Source of the DNA: Pseudomonas triclosanedens
GTDB lineage: Bacteria > Pseudomonadota > Gammaproteobacteria > Pseudomonadales > Pseudomonadaceae
Direction of reading: 5' to 3'
Assembly (NCBI RefSeq): GCF_026686735.1
Contig: NZ_CP113432.1
Coordinates: forward strand, 2,469,001 to 2,533,000
Length of the DNA stretch: 64,000 bases
Under the pieces are notes generated by a model. The model did not search any database, was not told where the DNA came from, and saw only the letters and a list, made by a program, of their open reading frames with translations. Of the stretch, positions 16,184 to 25,698 are shown piece after piece (the stretch's first letter is position 1; each line of letters opens with the position of its first letter). The position numbers were made by a program, and so were the translations under genes.

Positions 16184-16468
16184 GTGAGTGAGTCGTTGTC
16201 CATCCATCACGATGAGTCCAGCCATCAGTTCGTCACGACTGTTGATGGTCATCGCGCCTACCTGGCCTACATGGATCTGGGCAAGCAGACGCTCGATATC
16301 TATCGCACCTTCGTACCCGACAGCCTGCGCGGCCGCGGCATCGCCGCGGCGCTCACCGAGCACGCGCTGCAGTACGCCGAGCGCAAGGGGTACAGTGTGA
16401 TTCCGTCGTGCTCCTATGTGGAGCGCTACCTGGAGCGTCGCCAGCGTCATACCAATACCGCGCTCTGA
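16184..16468 (+). CDS. Small GNAT-fold N-acetyltransferase (YjdJ/CG type)
   Basis: 94 aa with a GTG start preceded by AAGGAGAG (16171-16178). It contains the acetyl-CoA-binding motif SLRGRGIAAALTEHAL and the following YAERKGYSVIPSCSYVERYLER, typical of the short acetyltransferase family that lacks the N-terminal half of the GNAT fold. The target is unknown. Downstream partner of the membrane-anchored protein. Confidence 0.83.
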   Translation: MSESLSIHHDESSHQFVTTVDGHRAYLAYMDLGKQTLDIYRTFVPDSLRGRGIAAALTEHALQYAERKGYSVIPSCSYVERYLERRQRHTNTAL

Positions 16469-16490
16469 GCGACGCCAATGCGAACTGAAG

Positions 16491-16515
16491 GACCGGGCAT
16501 CCGCCCGGTCTTTTT
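16491..16515 (+). terminator. Terminator of the membrane-protein/GNAT operon
   Basis: GACCGGGC (16491-16498) and GCCCGGTC (16503-16510) around ATCC, followed by five T residues. Confidence 0.9.
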
Positions 16516-16561
16516 GTATGTGCGACTCGCCTGGCAAGAGCTGGCCGTTCATGCGGGCATG

Positions 16562-16585
16562 AAAAAGCCGGGCGATTGCCCGGCT
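16562..16585 (-). terminator. Terminator of the DAHP synthase gene
   Basis: On the minus strand the stem AGCCGGGC/GCCCGGCT (16566-16585, GATT/AATC loop) is followed by a U-run from the A-run at 16562-16566. It lies 21 bases past the stop at 16606. Confidence 0.88.
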
Positions 16586-16605
16586 CTTTATTGCCGCCGA
16601 AAATG

Positions 16606-17682
16606 TCAGCCGCGCTGGCGCTTGGGCAGGACGTCCTTGAGCTTGGCGTGCATGCTGCGCACGGCCTTCTCGGTGGTCTCCCAGTCGATGCAGGCGTCGG
16701 TGATGGATACGCCGTACTGAAGTTGGCAGAGGTCCTTCGGAATCGGCTGCGCTCCCCAGCCCAGGTGGCTTTCCACCATCAGGCCGACGATCGAGTTGTT
16801 GCCTTCGGCGATCTGGTTGGCGACGTTGTCCATCACCAGCGGCTGCAGGGCGGGGTCCTTGTTGGAGTTGGCGTGGCTGCAGTCGACCATGATGTTCAGC
16901 GGGATCTTCGCCTTGTTCAGCTCCTGCTCACACAGCGCGACGCTCACCGAATCATAGTTCGGCTTGCCGTTGCCACCACGCAGCACCACGTGGCCATAGC
17001 GGTTGCCCTTGGTGGTGACGATGGACACGCCGCCCAACTGGTTGATGCCGAGGAAGCGGTGCGGGCTGGAAACCGATTGCAGGGCGTTGATCGCCACGGT
17101 CAGGCTGCCATCGGTACCGTTCTTGAAACCCACCGCCGAGGACAGGCCGGAGGCCATTTCGCGATGGGTCTGGGATTCGGTGGTGCGTGCGCCGATGGCC
17201 GACCAGCTGATCAGGTCCTGCAGGTACTGCGGGGAGATCGGGTCAAGGGCTTCGGTGGCGGTGGGCAGGCCCATTTCCGCGAGGTCGCGCAGCAATTGAC
17301 GGCCGATGTGCAAGCCGTCCTGGATCTTGAAGGAGTCGTCCAGGTACGGGTCGTTGATCAGGCCTTTCCAGCCAACGGTGGTGCGTGGCTTCTCGAAGTA
17401 CACGCGCATCACCAGGAACAGCGAGTCGGAGACTTCGGCGGCGAGAACCTTCAGGCGCTCGGCGTATTCATGGGCAGCCTTGATATCGTGGATCGAGCAG
17501 GGGCCGATCACTAGGAACAGGCGGTGGTCCTTGCCGTCGAGAATGTCACGCACGACCTGGCGGCCGTTGGCGACGGTGCGCAGGGCGGCGTCGGTCAGGG
17601 GGATTTCGCGCTTGAGCTGCTCCGGCGTGATCAGGGTCTCGTTGGAGGCAACGTTAAGGTCGTCGATCTGTAAATCAGCCAT
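16606..17682 (-). CDS. Class I (AroFGH-type) 3-deoxy-7-phosphoheptulonate synthase
   Basis: 358 aa. Condenses phosphoenolpyruvate with erythrose 4-phosphate, the first step of the shikimate pathway. Recognisable motifs: LVIGPCSIHD, PRTTVGWKGLINDPYLD, GARTTESQTHREMASGLSSAVGFKNGT and the metal-binding region VDCSHANSNKDP. Length and sequence match the microbial type I-alpha enzymes. ATG 17682 (MADLQIDDLNVAS) is preferred over an upstream TTG. Which aromatic amino acid inhibits it cannot be decided from motifs alone, so no symbol is given. Confidence 0.93.
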   Translation of the reverse strand: MADLQIDDLNVASNETLITPEQLKREIPLTDAALRTVANGRQVVRDILDGKDHRLFLVIGPCSIHDIKAAHEYAERLKVLAAEVSDSLFLVMRVYFEKPRTTVGWKGLINDPYLDDSFKIQDGLHIGRQLLRDLAEMGLPTATEALDPISPQYLQDLISWSAIGARTTESQTHREMASGLSSAVGFKNGTDGSLTVAINALQSVSSPHRFLGINQLGGVSIVTTKGNRYGHVVLRGGNGKPNYDSVSVALCEQELNKAKIPLNIMVDCSHANSNKDPALQPLVMDNVANQIAEGNNSIVGLMVESHLGWGAQPIPKDLCQLQYGVSITDACIDWETTEKAVRSMHAKLKDVLPKRQRG

Positions 17683-17814
17683 CGTGGTACTCAATCAGGT
17701 CACGGGTGCCGGCCGCCAGGAATCCCCGTGCGATGGGGCGCAGGCATTGGAGTCGCTTAGGGGAACCCGAACCTTAACCGGTCCGGCGCCGGCTCGACAA
17801 TGGCCTGACGCAGG

Positions 17815-17838
17815 AAAATGCCCGGATCACGGGCTTTT
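17815..17838 (-). terminator. Probable terminator of the PilZ gene
   Basis: GCCCG (17820-17824) and CGGGC (17830-17834) flanked by A4 and T4. On the minus strand the short stem is followed by TTTT after one extra A. Short but well placed, 25 bases past the PilZ stop. Confidence 0.55.
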
Positions 17839-17862
17839 GCGCGACATTCTGCGAGAGTGTCG

Positions 17863-18282
17863 TCAGACCGCGCAAAACAATGGGAAGTCCGCCGCGTTGT
17901 GCGCGATCCACTCCAGGGCGATGCCTTCTATCGGCTGCGCGCGGCCCAGCTCCTGCTCGCGCTGTCGCCGAAAGCTCTCTATCTGGCATGCCTGTTCGAC
18001 CATGCGGGCGCGGAACAGCGTGTCTTCATCGATGAAGGCGATACCCACACGGTAGTCGCTGGCCTGTTTGCGGCTCCAGGCCACGATGCCCGGATAGCGC
18101 GCCGCGTCGCCCAAGAGAGGAATACGCAGCTCGATGGCGGTGCCGCGGCGAAAACCCCGCGGCGAGTTGCACGCCACGCCGCCGAGGCTGATATTGTGCA
18201 ACCGCTGGCGCGGCAGGAAGGTCTGCTTGCGAATGACCAGTTCGACCGGAAGGTCGCAAGGGTGGCGCAGGAACTGACGCAT
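17863..18282 (-). CDS. PilZ domain protein (c-di-GMP effector)
   Basis: 139 aa. The c-di-GMP motif is complete: RQFLR at residues 2-6 (RxxxR) and NISLGG near residue 31 (N/D-x-S-x-x-G). A PilZ barrel follows (GIVAWSRKQASDYRVGIAF), then a C-terminal helix rich in Arg/Glu. GGAG sits nine bases before the ATG. The start codon shares two bases with the divergent thioredoxin-like ATG, so the promoters must lie inside the opposite gene. Output unknown. Confidence 0.88.
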   Translation of the reverse strand: MRQFLRHPCDLPVELVIRKQTFLPRQRLHNISLGGVACNSPRGFRRGTAIELRIPLLGDAARYPGIVAWSRKQASDYRVGIAFIDEDTLFRARMVEQACQIESFRRQREQELGRAQPIEGIALEWIAHNAADFPLFCAV

Positions 18283-18667
18283 GACGGAGTGCTCCGACTG
18301 CAATCTTCTTGGTGTTGGCAACTTGAGTATAGTGCCGGCGCTGGAGCTGACTGATCTGGACGCCGACCACTGGCTGCTCGCGCTGCCGGGAGTGTCACTG
18401 ATGGTTTTTACCGGAGAGGGCTGTTCGTCCTGCCGCTGGGCGCGGGCGCGGCTGCCGTCGCTGGCGCTCCCGGTGGATCGCCTGTGCTGGATCGACGCGG
18501 GCCGCAACGGCGGGCTGGTGGAGCGCTACGAAGTGTTCCATCTGCCGGCGCTGTTCCTGGTGCGTGACGGTGAATTCCTGGGGGCCGTCCATGCCTCCCT
18601 GCGCCCCGAACCTCTGATCGAAGCCCTGCGCGATGGCCTGTCGCGCCCTGCTGAGGAGTTGCCTTGA
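18281..18667 (+). CDS. Thioredoxin-like protein with CSSC motif
   Basis: 128 aa with a thioredoxin-type redox centre Cys48-Ser-Ser-Cys51 (TGEGCSSCRWAR) and the later HLPALFLVRDGE strand containing the cis-Pro. ATG 18281 has AGGA upstream but yields an atypical N-terminus with two more cysteines; GTG 18332 is an alternative start. No signal peptide. The stop TGA overlaps the ATG of the PanE-like gene, so the two are translationally coupled. Could provide reducing power; partner unknown. Confidence 0.75.
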   Translation: MTECSDCNLLGVGNLSIVPALELTDLDADHWLLALPGVSLMVFTGEGCSSCRWARARLPSLALPVDRLCWIDAGRNGGLVERYEVFHLPALFLVRDGEFLGAVHASLRPEPLIEALRDGLSRPAEELP

Positions 18668-19614
18668 TGAATCTGCGAATCGGCATCATTGGAACCGGCG
18701 CCATTGGCGGTTTCTATGGATTGATGCTGGCCCGCTCCGGCCACGATGTGCATTTCCTGCTGCGCAGCGAGTATCCCGCTGTGGCGCAGAACGGATTGCG
18801 CTTGAACAGCCAGGTGCACGGTGCCCTGAGCCTGTCGCCGGTTAATGCCTATGAGGAGGCCAGCCAGATGCCCAGGTGCGACTGGCTGCTGGTTGGTGCC
18901 AAGACCACCAGCAATGCCGGCATGGCGCCGCTGATCGCCCAGGCCGCGGCCCAGGGCGCGAAGGTGCTGATGCTGCAGAATGGCCTGGCGGTGGAAGACG
19001 AGCTGCGGGCTCTGTTGCCGGATCACCTGCACCTGCTCGGTGGCCTCTGCTTCATCTGCGTGCATCGCGCGGAACCGGGGGTGATCGAGCACCAGGCTTT
19101 CGGTGCGGTCAACATCGGCTATCACTCCGGTCCGGCGCAGAGCGCCGAGGAGCGCCAGGCGATCGTCGAAGAAGGCGCCGGGCTTTTCCGCAGCGCCGGG
19201 CTGGATTCCAACGCCATGCCTGACCTGGAGCAGGCGCGCTGGCAGAAGCTGGTCTGGAACATTCCCTACAACGGTCTTTCGGTACTGCTGGATAGTGGCA
19301 CCCGGGCGATCATGGACAACCCCGATAGCCGCGTTCTGGTGGCCGAGTTGATGGCGGAAGTAGTAACAGGCGCCGCAGCCTGCGGCCACGCGCTGCCGGC
19401 AAACCTGCCCGAAGCAATGCTGGCCTCGACCGATGCGATGCCGGACTACCTGCCAAGCATGTATCACGACTTCGCCCAGAACCGTCCGCTGGAGCTTGGC
19501 GCGATCTATGCTGCGCCGCTGGCTGCCGCCCGTCAGGCCGGCTGCGAGTTGCCGAAGATCGAGGCGCTTTACCGCGCGCTGCGCTTCATCGACGCGCGCA
19601 ACCAGGCTCGCTGA
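18667..19614 (+). CDS. 2-dehydropantoate 2-reductase family protein (PanE/ApbA-like)
   Basis: 315 aa. N-terminal NADP-binding Rossmann motif IGIIGTGAIGGFYG at residues 4-17, the conserved Lys region GAKTT, and a C-terminal helical domain with WQKLVWNIPYNGLSVL characteristic of ketopantoate reductases. Whether it makes pantoate for CoA or acts on another 2-ketoacid is uncertain, since pseudomonads often carry several paralogues. It starts one base inside the previous gene's stop and ends 22 bases before the nucleotidase gene. Confidence 0.85.
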   Translation: MNLRIGIIGTGAIGGFYGLMLARSGHDVHFLLRSEYPAVAQNGLRLNSQVHGALSLSPVNAYEEASQMPRCDWLLVGAKTTSNAGMAPLIAQAAAQGAKVLMLQNGLAVEDELRALLPDHLHLLGGLCFICVHRAEPGVIEHQAFGAVNIGYHSGPAQSAEERQAIVEEGAGLFRSAGLDSNAMPDLEQARWQKLVWNIPYNGLSVLLDSGTRAIMDNPDSRVLVAELMAEVVTGAAACGHALPANLPEAMLASTDAMPDYLPSMYHDFAQNRPLELGAIYAAPLAAARQAGCELPKIEALYRALRFIDARNQAR

Positions 19615-19636
19615 GCCGGACCTACTGGAGAGAGAC

Positions 19637-20548
19637 ATGGCGAAGGGGCTGGGCGACAAACTGGTGGTGGCGATTTCTTCGCGGGCACTGTTCGATCTGA
19701 GTGAGAGCCACCAGGTGTATGAGAGCGAAGGAGTCGAGGCCTATCGTCAGTACCAGATTGCCCGCGAGGACGACGTCCTGCTGCAGGGCGATGCCTTCGC
19801 GCTGGTGAAGAAGCTGCTGGCTCTCAATAACGATTCCGATAGCGCTCCGGTGGAGGTGATCCTGGTCTCGCGTAACAGCGCCGACACCGGGCTGCGGGTG
19901 TTCAACTCGATCCAGCACTATGGCCTGGGAATCTCCCGGGCCGCGTTCGTCGGTGGCCGCAGTCCCTATCCCTACCTGAAAGCCTTCAACTGCCACCTGT
20001 TCCTTTCCACTCACATCGATGACGTACGAAGCGCGTTGGAGGCTGGGTTCGCTGCCGCGACAATCCTTTCCGGTGGCACCCGGCGCGAGGCCAGCGGCGA
20101 ACTGCGCTTCGCCTTCGATGGCGACGCGGTACTGTTCTCCGATGCGTCCGAGCGGGTTTACCAGCAGGGCGGGCTGGAAGCCTTCCAGACCCACGAGCGC
20201 GAGTCCGCACGCCAGCCGCTGGGTGGCGGCCCGTTCAAGCCCTTCCTCGCGGCGCTCAACCGTGTCCAGCAGGCATTCCCCCAGGAGTCCTGTCCGATCC
20301 GCACTGCGCTGGTGACGGCGCGCTCGGCGCCGGCGCACGAACGGGTGATCCGTACGCTGCGCGAGTGGGATATCCGCCTGGACGAGTCGCTGTTCCTCGG
20401 TGGCCTGGACAAGGCAGCCTTCCTCGAAGCCTTTGCCGCCGATGTGTTCTTCGACGATCAGGCAGGTCATTGCGAGAAGGCCCGCGAAGTTGTCGCCACC
20501 GGCCATGTGCCTCATGGCGTGAGCAACGAGAAACAGACTGCCGGGTAG
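19637..20548 (+). CDS. 5'-nucleotidase family protein (cytosolic NT5-like)
   Basis: 303 aa. N-terminal LVVAISSRALFDL carries the Ser/Asp-type phosphatase motif region and the middle has ILVSRNSADTGLRVFNSI. C-terminal VFFDDQAGHCEKAR matches the second Asp motif of the bacterial 5'-nucleotidase family related to eukaryotic cN-I. It would dephosphorylate nucleoside monophosphates in the cytoplasm. GGAGAGA precedes ATG 19637. Third gene of the run beginning at 18281. Confidence 0.82.
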   Translation: MAKGLGDKLVVAISSRALFDLSESHQVYESEGVEAYRQYQIAREDDVLLQGDAFALVKKLLALNNDSDSAPVEVILVSRNSADTGLRVFNSIQHYGLGISRAAFVGGRSPYPYLKAFNCHLFLSTHIDDVRSALEAGFAAATILSGGTRREASGELRFAFDGDAVLFSDASERVYQQGGLEAFQTHERESARQPLGGGPFKPFLAALNRVQQAFPQESCPIRTALVTARSAPAHERVIRTLREWDIRLDESLFLGGLDKAAFLEAFAADVFFDDQAGHCEKAREVVATGHVPHGVSNEKQTAG

Positions 20549-20641
20549 CCAGCAGCCGCGACATCCGGTCCCGGCGGAGCGACGGGCGTTCTGCTGCTAC
20601 GCTGCTGGTAGGCCCGCCGCGCAGGCAGTCGAGGAGGCCGC

Positions 20642-21127
20642 ATGATCCGATCGATTCTTTACGCCACCGACCTTGGCCTCTACGCCCCCTATATCCTCCA
20701 GCACGCCCTAGCACTGGCGCGCGCCTACAGCGCCGAGCTCTACGTGGTGCATGCGGTCGAGCCGCTGGGGCTGTTCGCCGAGTCGGTGTTGCAGACGTAC
20801 CTGGACGATGGAACGCTGAATGAGATGCGCAGCAACGGGTTGACCAACGTGATGGGCAGCATCGAGCAGCGGGTGATGGAGGGGTTTCGCGACGAGCTGG
20901 GGGAAGCGCGCCAGGATGCCGAGCTGATTCGTTCGGTGCGGGTGATTCAGGGGGATCCGCCGATGGTGATTCTGGAGGAGGCGCGGCGTCTGGGGGTGGA
21001 CATCATCGTTGCCGGCAGCCACAGCCATGGGGAGGGGCTGAATACGCCACTGGGGCGCACCGCGGGGCGGCTGGTGCAACTGGCCGAGGTTCCGGTTTAC
21101 CTGGTTCCGATGTTGCAGCACCGCTGA
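20642..21127 (+). CDS. Universal stress protein family (UspA)
   Basis: 161 aa single Usp domain: N-terminal MIRSILYATDLG, the internal LYVVHAVEPLG strand, and a C-terminal ATP-binding-like segment GSHSHGEGLNTPLGRTAGRLVQLAEVPV. The SD GAGGAGG is excellent. Monocistronic or weakly linked to the nucleotidase gene 93 bases upstream. The signal it responds to is unknown. Confidence 0.88.
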   Translation: MIRSILYATDLGLYAPYILQHALALARAYSAELYVVHAVEPLGLFAESVLQTYLDDGTLNEMRSNGLTNVMGSIEQRVMEGFRDELGEARQDAELIRSVRVIQGDPPMVILEEARRLGVDIIVAGSHSHGEGLNTPLGRTAGRLVQLAEVPVYLVPMLQHR

Positions 21128-21224
21128 AAGCATTGTGACAGCACATCGGACTAACCCGGAATTTCCGTATGGCTTTAGACGAATGGCATGCAGGGTGAAA
21201 AAAAACGTCTAGTTTTATTCCTTA

Positions 21225-21240
21225 AACCATTAATATGGTT
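21225..21240. promoter_or_regulatory. AT-rich cysB promoter region with inverted repeat
   Basis: AACCAT (21225-21230) and ATGGTT (21235-21240) form a dyad around TAAT, in the most AT-rich stretch upstream of cysB (21200-21260), immediately followed by ATAAAAC. CysB homologues repress their own genes, so this dyad is a reasonable but unproven autoregulatory site overlapping the promoter. Confidence 0.35.
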
Positions 21241-21259
21241 ATAAAACATAAGCTCCTGA

Positions 21260-22267
<1,008 letters not shown>

Positions 22268-22286
22268 TCGCGGCACCCCACGAAAG

Positions 22287-22309
22287 AGCCCGGCGAATGC
22301 CGGGCTTTT
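22287..22309. terminator. Terminator between convergent cysB and MFS genes
   Basis: AGCCCGGC (22287-22294) pairs with GCCGGGCT (22299-22306) around GAAT, followed by T4. It lies between two convergent stop codons and can serve both. Confidence 0.85.
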
Positions 22310-22313
22310 CATT

Positions 22314-23498
22314 TCAGCGGACGCGCCAGCGCAGCAACAGCAAGGCGGCGAAGGCCAGTCCGGCCCCAGCGAAGAACGTCACGCTTGCCCCCAGGCCCTG
22401 CCAAAGCCATCCTGCCAGCACGCTGGCAAGCAGCATGGCGACACCACTGGCGAGGTTGAACACACCGAAGGCGGTACCCTTGAGTTCGGCTGGGGTGGTA
22501 TCGGCGATCAGTGTCGCCAGCAGGCCCTGAGTGAAGCCCATGTGCAGTCCCCAGAGCGCGACACCGCAGAGCAGGGCGGCGGTCGATCCGGCCCAGGCCA
22601 GGACCAGGTCCGCCGCGATCAGCAACATCATTCCCATGCCCAGCAGGGTGACGCGATCGGTGCGATCCGACCACCAGCCCACCGGGTAGGCCGACAGCAG
22701 GAACAGCAGCGACATCACCACCATCACCAGTGGCGTCCAGGCCATCGGCAGGCCGACATCCTGGGCTCGCAGCACGAGGAATGCTTCGCTGAAGCGGGCG
22801 AGGGTGAACACGGCGCCTACGCCGACGACCCACCAGTAGCGGGCTGGGAAGCTGCGCAGCGCATCGCGGTGAATCGGGGAGCGGAACTGTCGTGCTTTGT
22901 CGTCGTGTTCCGGCTCCTTGACGAAGAAGACGATTGCCAGCACCGCGATGAGCGCCGGAATGCAGGCGAACCAGAACACCAGGGGCAGGTCGTTGGCCAG
23001 CCAGAGCATCAGGGCGATGGCCAGCAACGGCCCGGCGAAGGCGCCCACGGTATCCATCGACTGGCGCAGGCCGAAGCAGGCGCCACGGATCGCGGGGGGC
23101 GAGACATCGGCGATCAGCGCGTCGCGCGGTGCGCCACGGATGCCCTTGCCGATACGGTCGAGCAGGCGTGCGGCAAAGATGGTTTCACCGGTGGTGGCGA
23201 GAGGGAACAGTGGCTTGGACAGCGCGGCAAGGCCGTAACCGAATAGCACAAGCCCCTTGCGCTTGCCGAGAAAGTCGCTGATGGCGCCGGAGAATACCTT
23301 GACGATCAGCGCGCTGGCTTCGGCGACACCTTCGATCAGGCCGACCGTAACCATGCTCAATCCCAGGCTGCCAACCAGGAACAGAGGCAGGAGGCTGTGC
23401 AGCAGCTCAGAGGATATGTCCATGAACAGGCTGACGAAGCCCAGCGCCCAGACGGTGCCGGGGATGCGGGGACGGATGCGTTCCGAGCCATCGGACAT
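22314..23498 (-). CDS. MFS transporter, 12-span
   Basis: 394 aa with about 12 hydrophobic segments. The MFS loop 2-3 signature is seen as GAISDFLGKRKGLVLFG and a further Asp/Arg motif as RLLDRIGKGIRGAPRDALIAD. The latter is characteristic of a subgroup of uncharacterised bacterial MFS proteins often annotated as possible drug or metabolite exporters. AAGGAAG lies seven bases before the ATG. The substrate cannot be inferred; position between cysB and cysH raises the possibility of a sulfur compound, but nothing in the sequence shows it. Confidence 0.85.
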   Translation of the reverse strand: MSDGSERIRPRIPGTVWALGFVSLFMDISSELLHSLLPLFLVGSLGLSMVTVGLIEGVAEASALIVKVFSGAISDFLGKRKGLVLFGYGLAALSKPLFPLATTGETIFAARLLDRIGKGIRGAPRDALIADVSPPAIRGACFGLRQSMDTVGAFAGPLLAIALMLWLANDLPLVFWFACIPALIAVLAIVFFVKEPEHDDKARQFRSPIHRDALRSFPARYWWVVGVGAVFTLARFSEAFLVLRAQDVGLPMAWTPLVMVVMSLLFLLSAYPVGWWSDRTDRVTLLGMGMMLLIAADLVLAWAGSTAALLCGVALWGLHMGFTQGLLATLIADTTPAELKGTAFGVFNLASGVAMLLASVLAGWLWQGLGASVTFFAGAGLAFAALLLLRWRVR

Positions 23499-23583
23499 GT
23501 CCGACTTCCTTGTTCGATGCTATGGGGCGGTCAGTCTGGCAGTCTGGCCATCAAGAAAGCGTCAAGCAGACACCTGCGTGGCC

Positions 23584-23928
23584 TCAGAGTCGGTCGAGGT
23601 CGTCTCGTCGGGCCAGTTCGGCCAGGGCTTCGCGGGAATCGAGCGGCAGTTCGCCGCGGCCTTCCAGCACCTCGTGGAGGAAGCTCATGAATACCGTGTA
23701 GACCACCTCGCTGCCATCGTCGTGGCGAACTATGAAGAACGGCGCGGTGTCCACGCCATACTGCGCTGCGACCAGCCAGCCGGTGCTTGAAGGGTTGCGC
23801 TCGTCTGCCACCAGGGTGCGGTCGATACGGCCCAGGTAGCCGCCTCTTTCGAGACGTTCATGGACTTCGCGGCATTTGCGGCAATCCTGGCCATCGGCCA
23901 GGACCTTCTTAACCAGGGTGATACGCAT
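23584..23928 (-). CDS. Thioredoxin-fold protein with CRKC motif, next to cysH
   Basis: 114 aa. Cys16-Arg-Lys-Cys19 near the N-terminus (ADGQDCRKCREVHERL) and a cis-proline element TAPFFIV at residues 61-67 mark a thioredoxin or glutaredoxin fold. ATG 23928 follows cysH by 86 bases on the same strand with no terminator between, so co-transcription is likely. Because APS reductases need thioredoxin to reduce their catalytic Cys, a dedicated redox partner of CysH is plausible but unproven. Confidence 0.75.
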   Translation of the reverse strand: MRITLVKKVLADGQDCRKCREVHERLERGGYLGRIDRTLVADERNPSSTGWLVAAQYGVDTAPFFIVRHDDGSEVVYTVFMSFLHEVLEGRGELPLDSREALAELARRDDLDRL

Positions 23929-24014
23929 GGGATCGGCTCCCCCGCAGACAGGCGGGAGTCCGTTCCCGGTGCGTGCGGCTGACAGTGAAATTTCCGTCAG
24001 TCGAGGGTACGGCT

Positions 24015-24749
24015 TCAGCCTTTGCTGATCAAATTGCCAGCGTGCAGACCGCACTCTTTCTGCGTGGCTTCCTCCCACCACCAGCGGCCTTCGCGCTCGT
24101 GCTGGTTGGGCAGGACAGGGCGGGTGCAAGGCTCGCAGCCAATGCTGATGAAGCCGCGCTCGTGCAGGCTGTTATAGGGAATTTCCAGCATGCGGATGTA
24201 GGCCCAGACATCCTCGCTGCTCATGTTGGCCAGCGGGTTGAACTTGTACAGCGGCTTCTCCGGGGTGGAGAAGGCACCGTCGACCTCAACCACGGCCACC
24301 TGGCTACGGGTGCCGGGGCTCTGGTCCTTGCGCTGGCCGGTGGCCCAGGCCGTCACGGTGGACAGCTTGCGCTTGAGCGGTTCGATCTTGCGGATACCGC
24401 AGCATTCACCGTGGCCGTCCTTGTAGAAGCTGAACAGTCCCTTTTCCTTGACGAAAGGCTCCAGCAGGCGCGGGTCGGGCGTCATCACGTCGATTTCGAT
24501 GCCGTAGTGCTCGCGGGTTTTCTCGATGAAGCGATAGGTCTCCGGGTGCAGGCGGCCGGTATCCAGGCTGAACACCTTGACGTTCTTGTTGATCTTCCAG
24601 GCCATGTCCAGCAGCACCACGTCTTCGGCGCCGCTGAAGGAGATCCAGAGATCGTCGCCAAAGTGCTCGAAAGCGAGCTTGAGGACGTCCTGGGGGGATT
24701 TGCTGGCAAGGCTCGCGGCGATCTCCGCGACATCGAACGGATGGCTCAT
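24015..24749 (-). CDS. cysH: CysH, assimilatory adenylyl-sulfate (APS) reductase
   Basis: 244 aa. Reduces APS to sulfite in sulfate assimilation. The four [4Fe-4S] ligands that separate APS from PAPS reductases are present: Cys116-Cys117 (ECCGIRK) and Cys205/Cys208 (IGCEPC). Catalytic Cys233 sits in the C-terminal ECGLHAGN. Other motifs: [11 protein letters not shown] for the nucleotide and [11 protein letters not shown]. Shorter at the N-terminus than the published P. aeruginosa enzyme as I recall its numbering, with a constant offset of 23. Probably CysB-controlled. Confidence 0.95.
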   Translation of the reverse strand: MSHPFDVAEIAASLASKSPQDVLKLAFEHFGDDLWISFSGAEDVVLLDMAWKINKNVKVFSLDTGRLHPETYRFIEKTREHYGIEIDVMTPDPRLLEPFVKEKGLFSFYKDGHGECCGIRKIEPLKRKLSTVTAWATGQRKDQSPGTRSQVAVVEVDGAFSTPEKPLYKFNPLANMSSEDVWAYIRMLEIPYNSLHERGFISIGCEPCTRPVLPNQHEREGRWWWEEATQKECGLHAGNLISKG

Positions 24750-24938
24750 CAGGCGGTATTCCTAGTTTTAGTGGCGCGGGGCGCTCTGTGGCCGGGATGG
24801 TATCAAAGAGGCGGATATGCCCCTAAATAACCATCAGGAAGCATCACTGTGTTCTTTGAATATAAGCGCCGCGTTGCACCGCCCCGAGCGAGCGGCTAGA
24901 GTGCCGCCTCTCAAGTCAATCCTGCGGGGAAATCGTTC

Positions 24939-25556
24939 GTGGAAATCGCCTGTCTCGACCTGGAAGGGGTTCTGGTTCCGGAAATCTGGATCGCCTTCGC
25001 TGAAAAAACCGGTATCGAAGCGCTCAAGGCGACGACCCGCGACATTCCGGATTACGACGTGCTGATGAAACAGCGCCTGCGCATCCTGGACGAGCATGGT
25101 CTGAAGCTGTCCGACATCCAGGAAGTGATCGCCACCCTCAAGCCGCTGGAAGGCGCGGTGGAGTTCGTCGATTGGCTGCGCGAGCGCTTCCAGGTGGTGA
25201 TCCTCTCCGATACTTTCTATGAGTTCTCTCAGCCGCTGATGCGCCAGCTCGGTTTCCCGACGCTGCTGTGCCACAAGCTGATCACAGACGAAACCGACCG
25301 CGTGGTCGGCTACCAACTGCGTCAGAAAGATCCCAAACGTCAGTCGGTCATTGCCTTCAAGAGCCTGTACTACCGTGTGATCGCCGCGGGCGACTCGTAC
25401 AACGACACCACCATGCTCTCCGAAGCTCACGCCGGCATTCTGTTCCACGCGCCGGACAATGTGATTCGCGAGTTCCCGCAGTTCCCGGCCGTGCACACCT
25501 ATGAGGATCTGAAGAAGGAATTCCTCAAGGCGTCCAACCGTCAGCTCAGTCTGTAA
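24939..25556 (+). CDS. thrH: ThrH, phosphoserine phosphatase / homoserine phosphotransferase
   Basis: 205 aa HAD-family protein. The start codon is GTG 24939 with GGGGA upstream. Motif I is DLEG (Asp7, Glu9) in MEIACLDLEGVLVPE, motif II is ILSDTFYEF, the lysine motif is near RQKDPKRQSV and motif III is AAGDSYNDTTM. This is the known Pseudomonas ThrH, which dephosphorylates phosphoserine and can transfer the phosphate to homoserine, linking serine and threonine synthesis. Confidence 0.95.
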   Translation: MEIACLDLEGVLVPEIWIAFAEKTGIEALKATTRDIPDYDVLMKQRLRILDEHGLKLSDIQEVIATLKPLEGAVEFVDWLRERFQVVILSDTFYEFSQPLMRQLGFPTLLCHKLITDETDRVVGYQLRQKDPKRQSVIAFKSLYYRVIAAGDSYNDTTMLSEAHAGILFHAPDNVIREFPQFPAVHTYEDLKKEFLKASNRQLSL

Positions 25557-25574
25557 CACCGGCTGTGAAGAAAG

Positions 25575-25597
25575 AGCCCCGCGATGCGGGGCTTTTT
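25575..25597 (+). terminator. Terminator of thrH
   Basis: AGCCCCGC (25575-25582) and GCGGGGCT (25586-25593) around GAT, followed by TTTT. Confidence 0.9.
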
Positions 25598-25698
25598 CTT
25601 TCTGGCGGTTACCCCACGACTAAATTGCGGGGGTGCGGCTGGCGATCAACTCCGGCAGGCGATGCCTTGCAGGAGCGGGTCTCGTCCACTGCCACGAT

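Noticed and set aside
24817..25065. 82-residue ORF overlapping the start of thrH
   Set aside because: Runs out of frame through thrH with unrelated composition and no SD.
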